A stretch of DNA of 5,382 nucleotides, taken from the NCBI GenBank assembly GCA_023404705.1, contig JAEYAU010000291.1, positions 1 to 5,382 on the forward strand, read 5' to 3'. The notes beneath the pieces are model-generated. The model was not told where the DNA came from and made no database searches. It saw only the letters and a program-made list of their open reading frames with translations. Of the stretch, positions 1 to 5,382 are shown one piece after another. The DNA is from Pseudomonadota bacterium. Lineage in GTDB: Bacteria; Pseudomonadota; Alphaproteobacteria; Rhizobiales; Xanthobacteraceae. Position 1 is the first letter of the stretch. Each line of letters opens with the position of its first letter. Both the position numbers and the translations under genes were made by a program.

Positions 1-375
1 GTTCTGGCGCGCCACGCTCGGCAGACGCAAGAGCTCGGAGACGATGCCGGTCCGCTCGTGGCGATAGCGCCCGACCATGACGTTCTCGAGTGCCGTCATG
101 CGGAAGAAGATCTGCAGGTTCTGGAAGGTGCGCGACAGCCCGCGCCGCGCCAGTGCTTCGGGCGCGTACCCGGTGACGTTCTCGGCGCGCAGATAGATGT
201 CGCCCTCGTGCGGCGCATAGAGGCCGGAGATCAGGTTGAACAGCGTGGTCTTGCCGGCGCCGTTCGGGCCGATGATCGAGAACACCTGGCCGGCCGCGAT
301 CTCGAGGTTCACCTGGTCGACCGCGCGCACGCCGCCGAAGGCGATCGACAGCCGCTCCGTGATGAGCATCGTCAT
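1..375 (-). CDS. livG: ABC transporter ATP-binding protein LivG (partial, C-terminus beyond left edge)
   Basis: Cytoplasmic ATPase of a branched-chain-amino-acid-type (HAAT) ABC importer; it hydrolyses ATP to drive transport through LivH/LivM. The minus strand reads open from an ATG at 375 to the window edge (125 codons). Its start overlaps the livM stop as ATGA, with a second in-frame ATG two codons later. Visible in order: a beta-strand ending in VDQVNLEIAAGQVFSIIG, the Walker A loop GPNGAGKTT (residues 36-44), and the Q-loop in RTFQNLQIF (Q85). The ALENVMVG stretch that follows is typical of LivG. The signature motif, Walker B and the H-loop lie outside the window. Position directly after livM is the usual order, with livF expected next. 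LivG is preferred to LivF because of the order and the TFQN/ENVMVG pattern. Assignment to the family is secure; the substrate is not shown. Confidence 0.93.
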   Translation of the reverse strand, partial: MTMLITERLSIAFGGVRAVDQVNLEIAAGQVFSIIGPNGAGKTTLFNLISGLYAPHEGDIYLRAENVTGYAPEALARRGLSRTFQNLQIFFRMTALENVMVGRYRHERTGIVSELLRLPSVARQN

Positions 376-1316
376 GGGCGCGCCCGCGCGAAGGCGCCCG
401 CGAGACCCGGCACGATGCCCTGGCGCAGAAAGATCATCACGCTCATGACGACGAGCCCGAGCACCATGTGCTCGTAGTCGTGCAGGAAGGTAAGCGCCTG
501 CGGCAGCACGACGAGCAACGCGGCGCCGACCAGCGGCCCGACCACCGAGCCGAGGCCGCCCAGCACCACCATGGCGACCAGCTCGACCGAATGCAGGAAG
601 CCCGCCGCATCGGGCGTGATATGGCCGTTGAGCAGCGCCAGATAAGAGCCGGCGACCGAGGCATAGACGGCCGAGATCACGAACACCGCGAGTTTCTTCG
701 CAGCCACCGGCACGCCGAGCACGCGCGCCGCGGTCTCGCTGTCGTGGATGGCGCGCAGCGCCCGCCCGCTCGGGCTGTCGATCAGGTTCTGTGCCAGCAC
801 GGCGCCCGCCACGAAGGTGAGCGCCGCGATCCAATACCACGTCTCGGCGCCGCGCGGGCGCCAGTCGAGCACGGCGAGCCGCGGCACCGGCATGCCGTCC
901 GGCCCGCCCGTGAAACCGGCCTCGTTGGTCAGCACGATCGCGACCAGCAGGCCGAAGCCGAGCGTCGCGACCGCCAGATAGTGGCCGCGCAGGCGCAGGA
1001 TCGGCCGCCCGACCAGGAAGGCCACGAGACCCGCGACGAGGGCGCCGCCGATCAGCGCGAGCCAGGACGGAATGCCGAGATGGGTCGGCCCGATCGCCAT
1101 CGCGTAGGCGCCGATGCCGATGAAGCCCGCATGGCCGAGGCTCACTTGCCCCGCGAAGCCCATGAGGAGATTGAGCCCGAGCGCGGCGATCGCGAACACA
1201 TAGACCAGCGCCGCGACCCGGAAGTAATAGGCCGACGGAAACAGCAGCGGCGCCGCCAGCGCGATGACCGCGATCAGGATCACGGGCGCCAGCCGATGCC
1301 GCGCGAGCGCGCCCAT
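372..1316 (-). CDS. livM: branched-chain amino acid-type ABC transporter permease LivM
   Basis: Inner-membrane permease that pairs with LivH to form the transport channel. The 314-residue product is hydrophobic throughout, near the usual family length. LivM hallmarks are GLNLLMGFAGQVSLGHAGF (about residues 47-65), LRLRGHYLAVATLGF (107-121), TGGPDGM (136-142) and the cytoplasmic coupling loop SPSGRALRAIHDSETAARVL (181-200), which contacts the ATPase. I chose the ATG at 1316, which shares one base with the livH TGA. The GGAG at 1325-1328 lies 8 nt upstream of it; a GTG at 1319 is the alternative and adds one residue. The stop overlaps the livG start. The overlaps at both ends suggest translational coupling within one operon. 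Confidence 0.95.
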   Translation of the reverse strand: MGALARHRLAPVILIAVIALAAPLLFPSAYYFRVAALVYVFAIAALGLNLLMGFAGQVSLGHAGFIGIGAYAMAIGPTHLGIPSWLALIGGALVAGLVAFLVGRPILRLRGHYLAVATLGFGLLVAIVLTNEAGFTGGPDGMPVPRLAVLDWRPRGAETWYWIAALTFVAGAVLAQNLIDSPSGRALRAIHDSETAARVLGVPVAAKKLAVFVISAVYASVAGSYLALLNGHITPDAAGFLHSVELVAMVVLGGLGSVVGPLVGAALLVVLPQALTFLHDYEHMVLGLVVMSVMIFLRQGIVPGLAGAFARARP

Positions 1317-2188
1317 CACACCCGCTCCACCTTGGCGCGGCCGAGCAGGCCCTGCGGCATGGCGAACAGCACCGCCAAAATAACCAGGAACGCGACCGCG
1401 TCTTTGTATTGCGACGAGACGAGGCCCGCGCCGAAGGCTTCCAACAGGCCGAGCAGCAGGCCGCCGATCACGGCGCCGAGCGCGCTGCCCATGCCGCCAA
1501 GCATGGCGGCCGCGAACCCCTTGAGCGCCAGCAGCGTGCCGACGTCGTAGCTCGTCAGGGTGATCGGCGCGACCAGGATGCCGGCGACCGCCCCGATTGC
1601 GGCCGAGACCGCGAACGAGAAGCCGACGATGCGCCGCGTGTCGATACCGACCAGCTGCGCCGCCATGCGGTTCGCCGCGGTGGCGAGCACGGCCTTGCCG
1701 AGCAGCGTGCGCTCCAGGAAGGCCCAGAGCACGACGACGATCACGGCGCCCCCGGCGAGCACCACCAGGCTCTGCGGCAGGATGGTCGCGCCGCCGATCG
1801 CGATCGGGTCCGAGCCGAACAGCGGCGGCAGGCCATGGAAGCGCTTGTCGAAGCCGACCTGGGCGGCACCGCGCAGGAAGATCGAGGCACCGATCGTGAT
1901 CATGATCAGCGTCACCGCGCTCGCGCCCCGCGCCGCCTCTATCGCGAAGCGGTGTAGCGCGAGCCCGACCGCTATCGCGGCCGCGACCGCCAGCAGCGCG
2001 GCGAGCGGCAGTGGCACGCCGGCCGCCGCCGCAAACACCGTCACCATGCCGCCCAGCATCACGAACTCGCCCTGCGCGAAGTTCACGACCTCGGACGCGT
2101 TGTAGACCAGCGTGAAGCCGAGCGCGACCAGCGCATAGACGGCGCCGACCGTGAGACCCGACATTGCGAACTGCAGGAGGTCAGCCAT
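1316..2188 (-). CDS. livH: branched-chain amino acid-type ABC transporter permease LivH
   Basis: Second inner-membrane permease of the HAAT importer. The 290-residue product has a typical LivH length and several hydrophobic segments. Diagnostic motifs are GAVYALVALGFTLVY (residues 15-29), VVNFAQGEFVMLGG (34-47), the EAA-like coupling loop RTLLGKAVLATAANRMAA (about 160-177) and the re-entrant KGFAAAMLGGMGSALGA (223-239). The NFAQGE form carries Q where many LivH proteins carry H, a variant I also know from relatives. The start is ATG at 2188; the ribosome binding site is weak (GGA about 9 nt upstream). It begins 29 nt after the livK stop and shares the TGA/ATG junction with livM, so it is probably co-transcribed with both. 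Confidence 0.95.
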   Translation of the reverse strand: MADLLQFAMSGLTVGAVYALVALGFTLVYNASEVVNFAQGEFVMLGGMVTVFAAAAGVPLPLAALLAVAAAIAVGLALHRFAIEAARGASAVTLIMITIGASIFLRGAAQVGFDKRFHGLPPLFGSDPIAIGGATILPQSLVVLAGGAVIVVVLWAFLERTLLGKAVLATAANRMAAQLVGIDTRRIVGFSFAVSAAIGAVAGILVAPITLTSYDVGTLLALKGFAAAMLGGMGSALGAVIGGLLLGLLEAFGAGLVSSQYKDAVAFLVILAVLFAMPQGLLGRAKVERV

Positions 2189-2217
2189 CGGCGCGTCCAG
2201 GTGTTACAGAACCAGCG

Positions 2218-3372
2218 TCAGGATCCCGGCTCCTTCACGAGCTGCCAGTCGCCGTTCTTGATCTCGAGCATGCGGAAGGCCGCGAGGCCGAGCCCCATGT
2301 GATCGTTCGGCGCCATGTCGACGATGCCGCCGGTGCCCACATAGCCCTTGGTGCGCTCGATCTCGTCGCGCACTTTGGCCTTGTCCGCGCTCTTCGCGCG
2401 CGTCATGGCGCCGACCAGGATCATCAGGCCGTCATAGGCGTGACCGCCGAAGGTCGAGACCGGCTGTCCGGTCTTCTCCTGATAGATGCGCGAATAGGCG
2501 ACGACCACGGGCTTCTGCGGATCGTTGTCGGGCAGCTTGTCGGCGACCAGCAGCGCGGCGGCCGGCAGCCGAACGCCGTCGGCCGCGGTTCCGGCGAGGT
2601 CGATATACTGCTTCGAGGCGACGCCGTGGCTCTGATAGAGCGGCACCGTGATGCCGAGCTGGCGGAAATTGCGCGTCACGATCGCGGGTCCCTGGCCGAA
2701 GCCCGGATTGATCACCGCCTGCACGCCCGCCTTGCTCTTGACGTTGGTGAGCTGCGGGGTCATGTCGCTGTCGCGCGGCCCATAGGTCTCCTCGTGCAAC
2801 ACCGTGATGCCGGCCTTCGGCGCCACCGCGGCGCACTGGTCGCGCATCGACTTGCCGAACGCGTCGGTGCCCGAGATCATCGCGACCTGCGTCAGGTTGC
2901 GACGCTTGAGGTCGACGAAGATCTTCTCGCAGGCCATGCGGTCGGTGTGCGGCGTCTTGAACACCCAGCGCCGCACCGGCTCGACGATCTGCACCGCGCC
3001 GGCGAGCGAGATGAACGGAATCTCCGCCTCTTCGAACACCGGGATCATGGCCATGGTCGAGCCCGTGGTCGTGCCGCCCACCATGGCGACGACCTTGTCC
3101 TCTTCCACGAGCCGCGTCGCGAAGGTGCGCGCCTTGTTGGCGTCGCCGCCATCATCATAGACGACGAGCTCGAGCTTCTTGCCGTTGACGCCACCCTTGG
3201 CGTTGATTTCGGCCACGTAGATTTCGAGCGTGCGTTTCTCGGGATCGCCGAGGAACGAGGCCGGGCCGGTCACCGAAAGGACCGCACCCACTTTGACTTG
3301 CGCGGCAGCGTGGTGAGGCAGCAGGGTCGCGAGCGCGAAGCCGGCACCTGCAAAGAGATGATGGAATCTCAT
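2218..3372 (-). CDS. livK: periplasmic substrate-binding protein of the Liv-type ABC transporter (LivK family)
   Basis: Periplasmic receptor that captures the solute and delivers it to LivHM. The 384-residue product opens with a Sec signal peptide: MRFHHL, a hydrophobic core FAGAGFALATLL, then PHHAAA with likely cleavage after A24. The mature part is a type I periplasmic-binding fold (Peripla_BP_6 family): VKVGAVLSVTGPASFLG (26-42), NAKGGVNGK (57-65), YDD (72-74) and the ligand-loop type GGTTTGST (99-106). There is no lipobox cysteine, so it is a soluble periplasmic protein. The frame stays open to 3513, but ATG at 3372 is chosen because an AGGGAG lies 8 nt upstream and the signal peptide starts there. 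As first gene of the operon it probably follows the promoter. The ligand could be a branched-chain amino acid, another amino acid, an amide or an aromatic acid; the sequence does not decide. Confidence 0.93.
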   Translation of the reverse strand: MRFHHLFAGAGFALATLLPHHAAAQVKVGAVLSVTGPASFLGDPEKRTLEIYVAEINAKGGVNGKKLELVVYDDGGDANKARTFATRLVEEDKVVAMVGGTTTGSTMAMIPVFEEAEIPFISLAGAVQIVEPVRRWVFKTPHTDRMACEKIFVDLKRRNLTQVAMISGTDAFGKSMRDQCAAVAPKAGITVLHEETYGPRDSDMTPQLTNVKSKAGVQAVINPGFGQGPAIVTRNFRQLGITVPLYQSHGVASKQYIDLAGTAADGVRLPAAALLVADKLPDNDPQKPVVVAYSRIYQEKTGQPVSTFGGHAYDGLMILVGAMTRAKSADKAKVRDEIERTKGYVGTGGIVDMAPNDHMGLGLAAFRMLEIKNGDWQLVKEPGS

Positions 3373-3380
3373 CGTCCAAT

Positions 3381-3386
3381 CTCCCT
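3381..3386 (-). promoter_or_regulatory. ribosome binding site of livK
   Basis: The minus strand reads AGGGAG, followed by 8 nt and the ATG at 3372. This fixes the livK start at the signal-peptide methionine rather than at upstream in-frame starts, which would add about 47 residues of non-signal sequence. Confidence 0.75.
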
Positions 3387-3533
3387 GGAGCGTTTCCCGA
3401 TGTGTTTTCTCTTTTGTTGGAATCGCTGTAGCAAAGGCGGTTCCGGCCGTACTTGACCAAACGCAAGGGCTTTGCGCGTGCGAAAACCTAGATTGAGAGT
3501 GGAAACACATCACGCGCGACCGCCACTCGCGTG

Positions 3534-3538
3534 AAGGA
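3534..3538 (+). promoter_or_regulatory. ribosome binding site deciding the DUF2478 start
   Basis: AAGGA followed by 7 nt and then GTG at 3546. The more upstream GTG at 3531 has no purine-rich site before it and would itself overlap this ribosome binding site, so the shorter reading is favoured. Confidence 0.6.
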
Positions 3539-3545
3539 TCTCGTC

Positions 3546-4082
3546 GTGACCCTCGCTGCCGTTGTCTACCAATCCGGATTTCCGATCGACAGCTTCATGG
3601 CATCCGTCGCGGCGCGCTTGCGCGCCGACGGCGTGAGGCTCGCGGGCCTCCTTCAACAGAATGCCGAACATGCGCCGACGCCTTGCGCCGCGATGGACCT
3701 TGTCGATCTCTCGGACGGAACGCGCGTGCGCATCTCCCAGGATCTCGGCCCCTATGCGGAAGGCTGCCGGCTCGATCCGCACGCCTTGGCCGGCATCGAG
3801 GATCCGCTGTCGCGCACGATCAGTGCCCGGCCCGACATCTTCATTCTCAACAAGTTCGGCAAGGCCGAAGCCGAGGGCGACGGCCTGCGCGCGATCTTCG
3901 CGCGCGCCATCGACGCCGGCATTCCGATGCTCACCGCCGTGCGGCCGCCCCACACCGAGGCCTGGACCGCGTTCCACGGCGGGCTGGCCGCGGATCTCGC
4001 GCCCGAGCTCGACGCGGTGCTGGCCTGGTGCCGCCTGCAACTCCCGAAGAAGCGTCCCGGCACGCGCGCCGTTGCATTCTGA
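3546..4082 (+). CDS. DUF2478 domain-containing protein, function unknown
   Basis: A 178-residue soluble protein without signal peptide or membrane segment, covering one complete DUF2478 domain. Family-typical blocks are LAAVVYQSGFPIDSF (residues 3-17), VRLAGLLQ (30-37), RISQDLGPYAEGCRLDP (62-78), LNKFGKAEAEGDGLR (101-115), GIPMLTAV (125-132) and a C-terminal AVLAWC. The overall layout recalls a P-loop NTPase fold of the THEP1/MobB kind. However, the N-terminal loop YQSGFPIDS lacks the Walker lysine, so NTP binding is doubtful; the NKFGK block may be a nucleotide- or metal-related loop. As I recall, family members often sit near molybdate transport or molybdoenzyme genes; none is visible here. 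Start chosen at GTG 3546 (AAGGA 7 nt upstream); GTG 3531 would add five residues. It is divergent from livK and convergent with ubiD, so probably monocistronic. Family assignment rests on motif recall; function is unknown. Confidence 0.85.
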   Translation: MTLAAVVYQSGFPIDSFMASVAARLRADGVRLAGLLQQNAEHAPTPCAAMDLVDLSDGTRVRISQDLGPYAEGCRLDPHALAGIEDPLSRTISARPDIFILNKFGKAEAEGDGLRAIFARAIDAGIPMLTAVRPPHTEAWTAFHGGLAADLAPELDAVLAWCRLQLPKKRPGTRAVAF

Positions 4083-4126
4083 TGCAGATTGCGTTCGCGG
4101 CAATTCCTGAAAACCAGAAACAATAA

Positions 4127-4143
4127 ATTCCGAAAATCGGAAT
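4127..4143. promoter_or_regulatory. perfect 7+7 bp palindrome, putative operator upstream of an orphan promoter
   Basis: ATTCCGA-AAA-TCGGAAT is a perfect dyad in an AT-rich patch, ending 5 bp before the -35 TTGACC. Its shape (TTCCG...CGGAA, 15-17 bp) resembles operators bound by IclR-type and similar dimeric regulators; that is analogy only. It could also act as a weak 3' hairpin for the DUF2478 transcript, but no T-run follows, so a terminator role is less likely. Confidence 0.5.
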
Positions 4144-4148
4144 AGTGC

Positions 4149-4177
4149 TTGACCCGGTGGCGCGGTGCGCGCATAGT
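4149..4177 (+). promoter_or_regulatory. sigma70-type promoter with no protein gene downstream
   Basis: The -35 TTGACC (4149-4154, within the CTTGAC form common in alphaproteobacteria) is separated by exactly 17 bp from the -10 CATAGT (4172-4177). Transcription would start near 4184, rightward. Upstream lies an A-rich stretch (about 4107-4136) that could act as an UP-like element, plus the palindrome at 4127-4143. The only gene to the right, ubiD, is on the opposite strand, so the promoter would drive the hairpin-rich segment. Confidence 0.55.
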
Positions 4178-4183
4178 CGGCGC

Positions 4184-4542
4184 ATTCCTGCTCACGTGTG
4201 GGACGTCACCGTGCAGCCGCGGCGGAGCAGGAAGCGGCCCCTGCGGGCTCGGATTTGCAACCCGGGCTCCCGGGCGGAGTCGGGAACCAACGACCGGCGG
4301 CATTACGACCGTCTGCTGATGAGATCAGCTGGGCGCTCGCGTCCCAAGGGCGCGAGCCGTAAGAGCGGCCCGACCGAAAAATGGCCGTGGTGGAGCGCCG
4401 AGAGGCGCAAGGGGTCCGCGTCATGGACCCCTGGGCGGCGCACGCTTGCGCAGCCCCGGCTGGAGAGATCCCAGCCACCTTGGGTCCGCCGCTGCGGACC
4501 CGCGCCATCTCGGCGCTCCGCCTCCCCTCACGGGGGGACCCG
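4184..4542 (+). ncRNA. candidate structured non-coding RNA, class unknown
   Basis: This fills most of the 523-bp gap between convergent DUF2478 and ubiD. From the predicted start near 4184 the plus strand can form a chain of local hairpins: 4227-4244 (5 bp), 4261-4274 (5 bp, loop GCTC), 4315-4329 (6 bp, loop GAG), 4335-4357 (7 bp), 4365-4388 (6 bp including one GU). These are followed by the large five-way-junction element at 4389-4522 and a final CCCC-TCAC-GGGG hairpin at 4524-4535. The hairpin at 4365-4388 directly abuts the closing helix at 4389. Wobble pairs (4391-4520, 4365-4388) work as U-G only if the plus strand is the RNA. I see no tRNA, tmRNA, RNase P, SRP or familiar riboswitch signature. 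Both ends are guesses: there is no clear intrinsic terminator. Confidence 0.45.
4389..4522. repeat. large nested inverted repeat: 20-bp helix enclosing four hairpins
   Basis: Positions 4389-4403 pair with 4508-4522 (15 pairs, one U-G) and, after a single bulged A4507, 4404-4408 pair with 4502-4506 (5 pairs). Inside lie four adjacent hairpins. A is 4410-4417/4425-4432 (8 bp, 7-nt loop). B is 4433-4442/4447-4456 (9 bp with one G-A mismatch, loop CGCT). C is 4458-4463/4471-4476 (6 bp, 7-nt loop). D is 4482-4489/4494-4501 (8 bp, loop CGCT). Only A4409, C4457 and 4477-4481 are unpaired in the junction. 102 of 134 nt are paired. Read directly from the sequence; whether it acts as RNA or DNA is not known. 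Confidence 0.85.
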
Positions 4543-4605
4543 ATGCCCCGGACGCTGAAGCGCCGCGGGATCGAATGGCATGTGAAAGAGATGGAACGCG
4601 TCTCT

Positions 4606-5382
4606 CTAGGTCGCGAGCAAATGCCCGAAGCGTTGCGCAACGCGCTCCATCACGTCGCGCGACATCGCGAGGGGCTGTCCCCACTCGCGGTCCGTCTCCG
4701 GGCCGATCTTCACGGTCGCATCGATGCCGAGCTTGCCGGCCAAGCCCGCTTGCGGCGAGGCGAAATCGAGCGGGTCCATGGGCGTGTCGTTCACGACCGT
4801 GAGATCGCGGCCCGGATCCATGCGCGTCGCCAGGGCCCAGACCACGTCGGACCAATTGCGCGCGTCGATGTCGTCGTCGACCACGACGATCAGCTTGGTC
4901 ATGGTGAACTGCGGCAGCAGCGACCAGAAGCCCATCATCACGCGTCGCGCCTGCCCCGGATAGCTCTTGCGCAGCGAGATGACCGCGACCCGATAGGAGC
5001 AAGCCTCGGGCGGCATCCAGCAATCGACCACTTCGGGAAACATCTGGCGGACCAGCGGCAGGAACACGTCGCCGAGCGCCGTGGCGAGCACGGCGGGCTC
5101 GTCCGGCGCGCGCCCCGTGAAGGTCGAGAGATAGACCGGCGCCTCGCGATGCGTGATGGCGGTGATGCGCATCACCGGGAAGCGATCGACGCCATTGTAG
5201 TAGCCGGTGTGATCGCCATAGGGCCCCTCGGGCGCGGTCTCGTCCGGATCGACCCAGCCTTCGAGCACGATCTCGGCCTCGGCCGGCACCAGCAGCGGCA
5301 CGGTGCGCGCCGGCACCAGCGGCGTGCGCGCGCCGCGCAGCAGCCCCGCGAAGGCATATTCCGAGACCGCTTCGGGCACGGG
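4606..5382 (-). CDS. ubiD: UbiD family prFMN-dependent decarboxylase (partial, N-terminus beyond right edge)
   Basis: Cytosolic decarboxylase that uses prenylated FMN (made by UbiX) to remove the carboxylate of 3-polyprenyl-4-hydroxybenzoate in ubiquinone synthesis. The visible 258 residues match the C-terminal half of UbiD: VPEAVSEYAFAGLLRG at the edge, AEIVLEG (36-42), EGPYGDHTGYY (52-62), STFTGRAPDEPAVL (86-99), PPEACSYRVAV, RRVMMGFWS, DDDIDARNWSDVVWALATRM, DFASPQAGLAGKLGIDAT (206-223) and REWG (232-235). As I recall the E. coli protein, the similarity is close along this length, favouring true UbiD over more distant aromatic-acid decarboxylases, which remain possible. The reading frame is open to the window edge, so the start is off-window and the GTG at 5379 is internal. 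Stop is TAG at 4606-4608; a weak 5-bp hairpin (4587-4605) follows at once. No frameshift or missing block is visible. Confidence 0.92.
   Translation of the reverse strand, partial: PVPEAVSEYAFAGLLRGARTPLVPARTVPLLVPAEAEIVLEGWVDPDETAPEGPYGDHTGYYNGVDRFPVMRITAITHREAPVYLSTFTGRAPDEPAVLATALGDVFLPLVRQMFPEVVDCWMPPEACSYRVAVISLRKSYPGQARRVMMGFWSLLPQFTMTKLIVVVDDDIDARNWSDVVWALATRMDPGRDLTVVNDTPMDPLDFASPQAGLAGKLGIDATVKIGPETDREWGQPLAMSRDVMERVAQRFGHLLAT

Larger units (their letters stand above)
3373..3545. promoter_or_regulatory. divergent livK / DUF2478 intergenic region
   Basis: This 173-bp segment between two divergent genes must hold the start signals of both unless DUF2478 is transcribed otherwise. It is more AT-rich than its flanks. 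I see a CTTGAC on the plus strand at 3452-3457 without a good -10 at 16-18 bp. On the minus strand there is a weak TGC-TACAGC extended -10-like string at 3425-3433, without a good -35. A 9-bp inverted repeat, GATGTGTTT (3399-3407) and AAACACATC (3503-3511), brackets the region and could be regulator half-sites. No individual promoter is assigned with confidence. Confidence 0.35.

Noticed and set aside
2164..3456. Long plus-strand open frame antisense to livK (430 codons), and similar frames antisense to livM and livH
   Set aside because: They are shadows caused by high GC and codon bias; their products are Arg/His/Ala-rich without recognisable domains, while the opposite strand encodes clear transporter proteins.
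3452..3494. Promoter for DUF2478 with CTTGAC at 3452-3457 and TAGATT at 3489-3494
   Set aside because: The -35 to -10 spacing would be about 30 bp, and no better -10 exists at 16-18 bp.
3373..3513. N-terminal extension of LivK to 3513
   Set aside because: The extra 47 residues precede the signal peptide and have no family similarity; the Shine-Dalgarno sequence fits the start at 3372.
4251..4264. tRNA T-loop-like string (GGTTGCAAATCC on the minus strand)
   Set aside because: The flanking bases do not make a T-stem and there is no acceptor, D or anticodon arm around it.
4316..4380. Hammerhead-ribozyme-like core CTGATGAG ... CCGAAAA
   Set aside because: The intervening sequence does not form the required stem II, and CTGATGAG is better explained as part of the 6-bp hairpin GCTGAT-GAG-ATCAGC (4315-4329).
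4389..4522. Integron attC site
   Set aside because: It is palindromic and the right size, but I see no GTTRRRY/RYYYAAC core sites at the ends and no integrase or cassette array nearby.
4587..4605. Terminator for ubiD (AGAGA / TCTCT hairpin just after the stop)
   Set aside because: The stem is only 5 bp and AT-containing, with a 9-nt loop and only two further T residues after the stem; too weak to call.
4145..4640. Open frames on both strands through the DUF2478-ubiD gap (4145-4558 plus, 4206-4640 minus)
   Set aside because: The products are Arg/Ser/Pro/Ala-rich with no domain or ribosome binding site. The plus frame begins inside the promoter, and the sequence is explained by hairpins.

Overview
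The window is GC-rich and densely coding, with long antisense shadow frames, and looks like an alphaproteobacterial chromosome. Three things point there: the DUF2478 protein, the Rhizobiales/Rhodospirillales-like LivKHMG proteins, and a CTTGAC-type promoter. Genus cannot be assigned from sequence alone.

Layout. Positions 1-3372 hold a minus-strand branched-chain-amino-acid-type (HAAT) ABC transporter operon. It reads right to left as livK (periplasmic binding protein), livH and livM (permeases) and livG (ATPase, cut by the left edge). A livF would be expected further left. The genes are tightly packed: 29 nt between livK and livH, then overlapping stop/start codons at livH-livM and livM-livG. 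A 173-bp divergent intergenic region (3373-3545) separates livK from a plus-strand DUF2478 gene (3546-4082). At the right edge, the C-terminal half of a minus-strand ubiD-type prFMN-dependent decarboxylase converges on it (4606-5382, cut by the right edge).

The surprise is the 523-bp gap between the convergent DUF2478 and ubiD genes. It starts with an AT-rich patch holding a perfect 7+7 bp palindrome (4127-4143). Six bp after it comes a good sigma70-type promoter pointing right: TTGACC, 17 bp, CATAGT. No believable protein gene follows. Instead there is a run of compact hairpins, ending in a 134-nt element (4389-4522). In this element a 20-bp closing helix with one bulged A encloses four adjacent hairpins, giving a nearly fully paired five-way junction. 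The U-G wobble pairs favour plus-strand RNA, the direction of the promoter. I read this as a candidate structured non-coding RNA of about 350 nt that I cannot match to a known class. A palindromic DNA or mobile element is the main alternative.

Functionally, the Liv transporter imports a small organic solute (a branched-chain amino acid or possibly an aromatic acid). UbiD decarboxylates the ubiquinone precursor or a related aromatic acid. The role of the DUF2478 protein is unknown. Nothing in the sequence proves that the three protein units act together.
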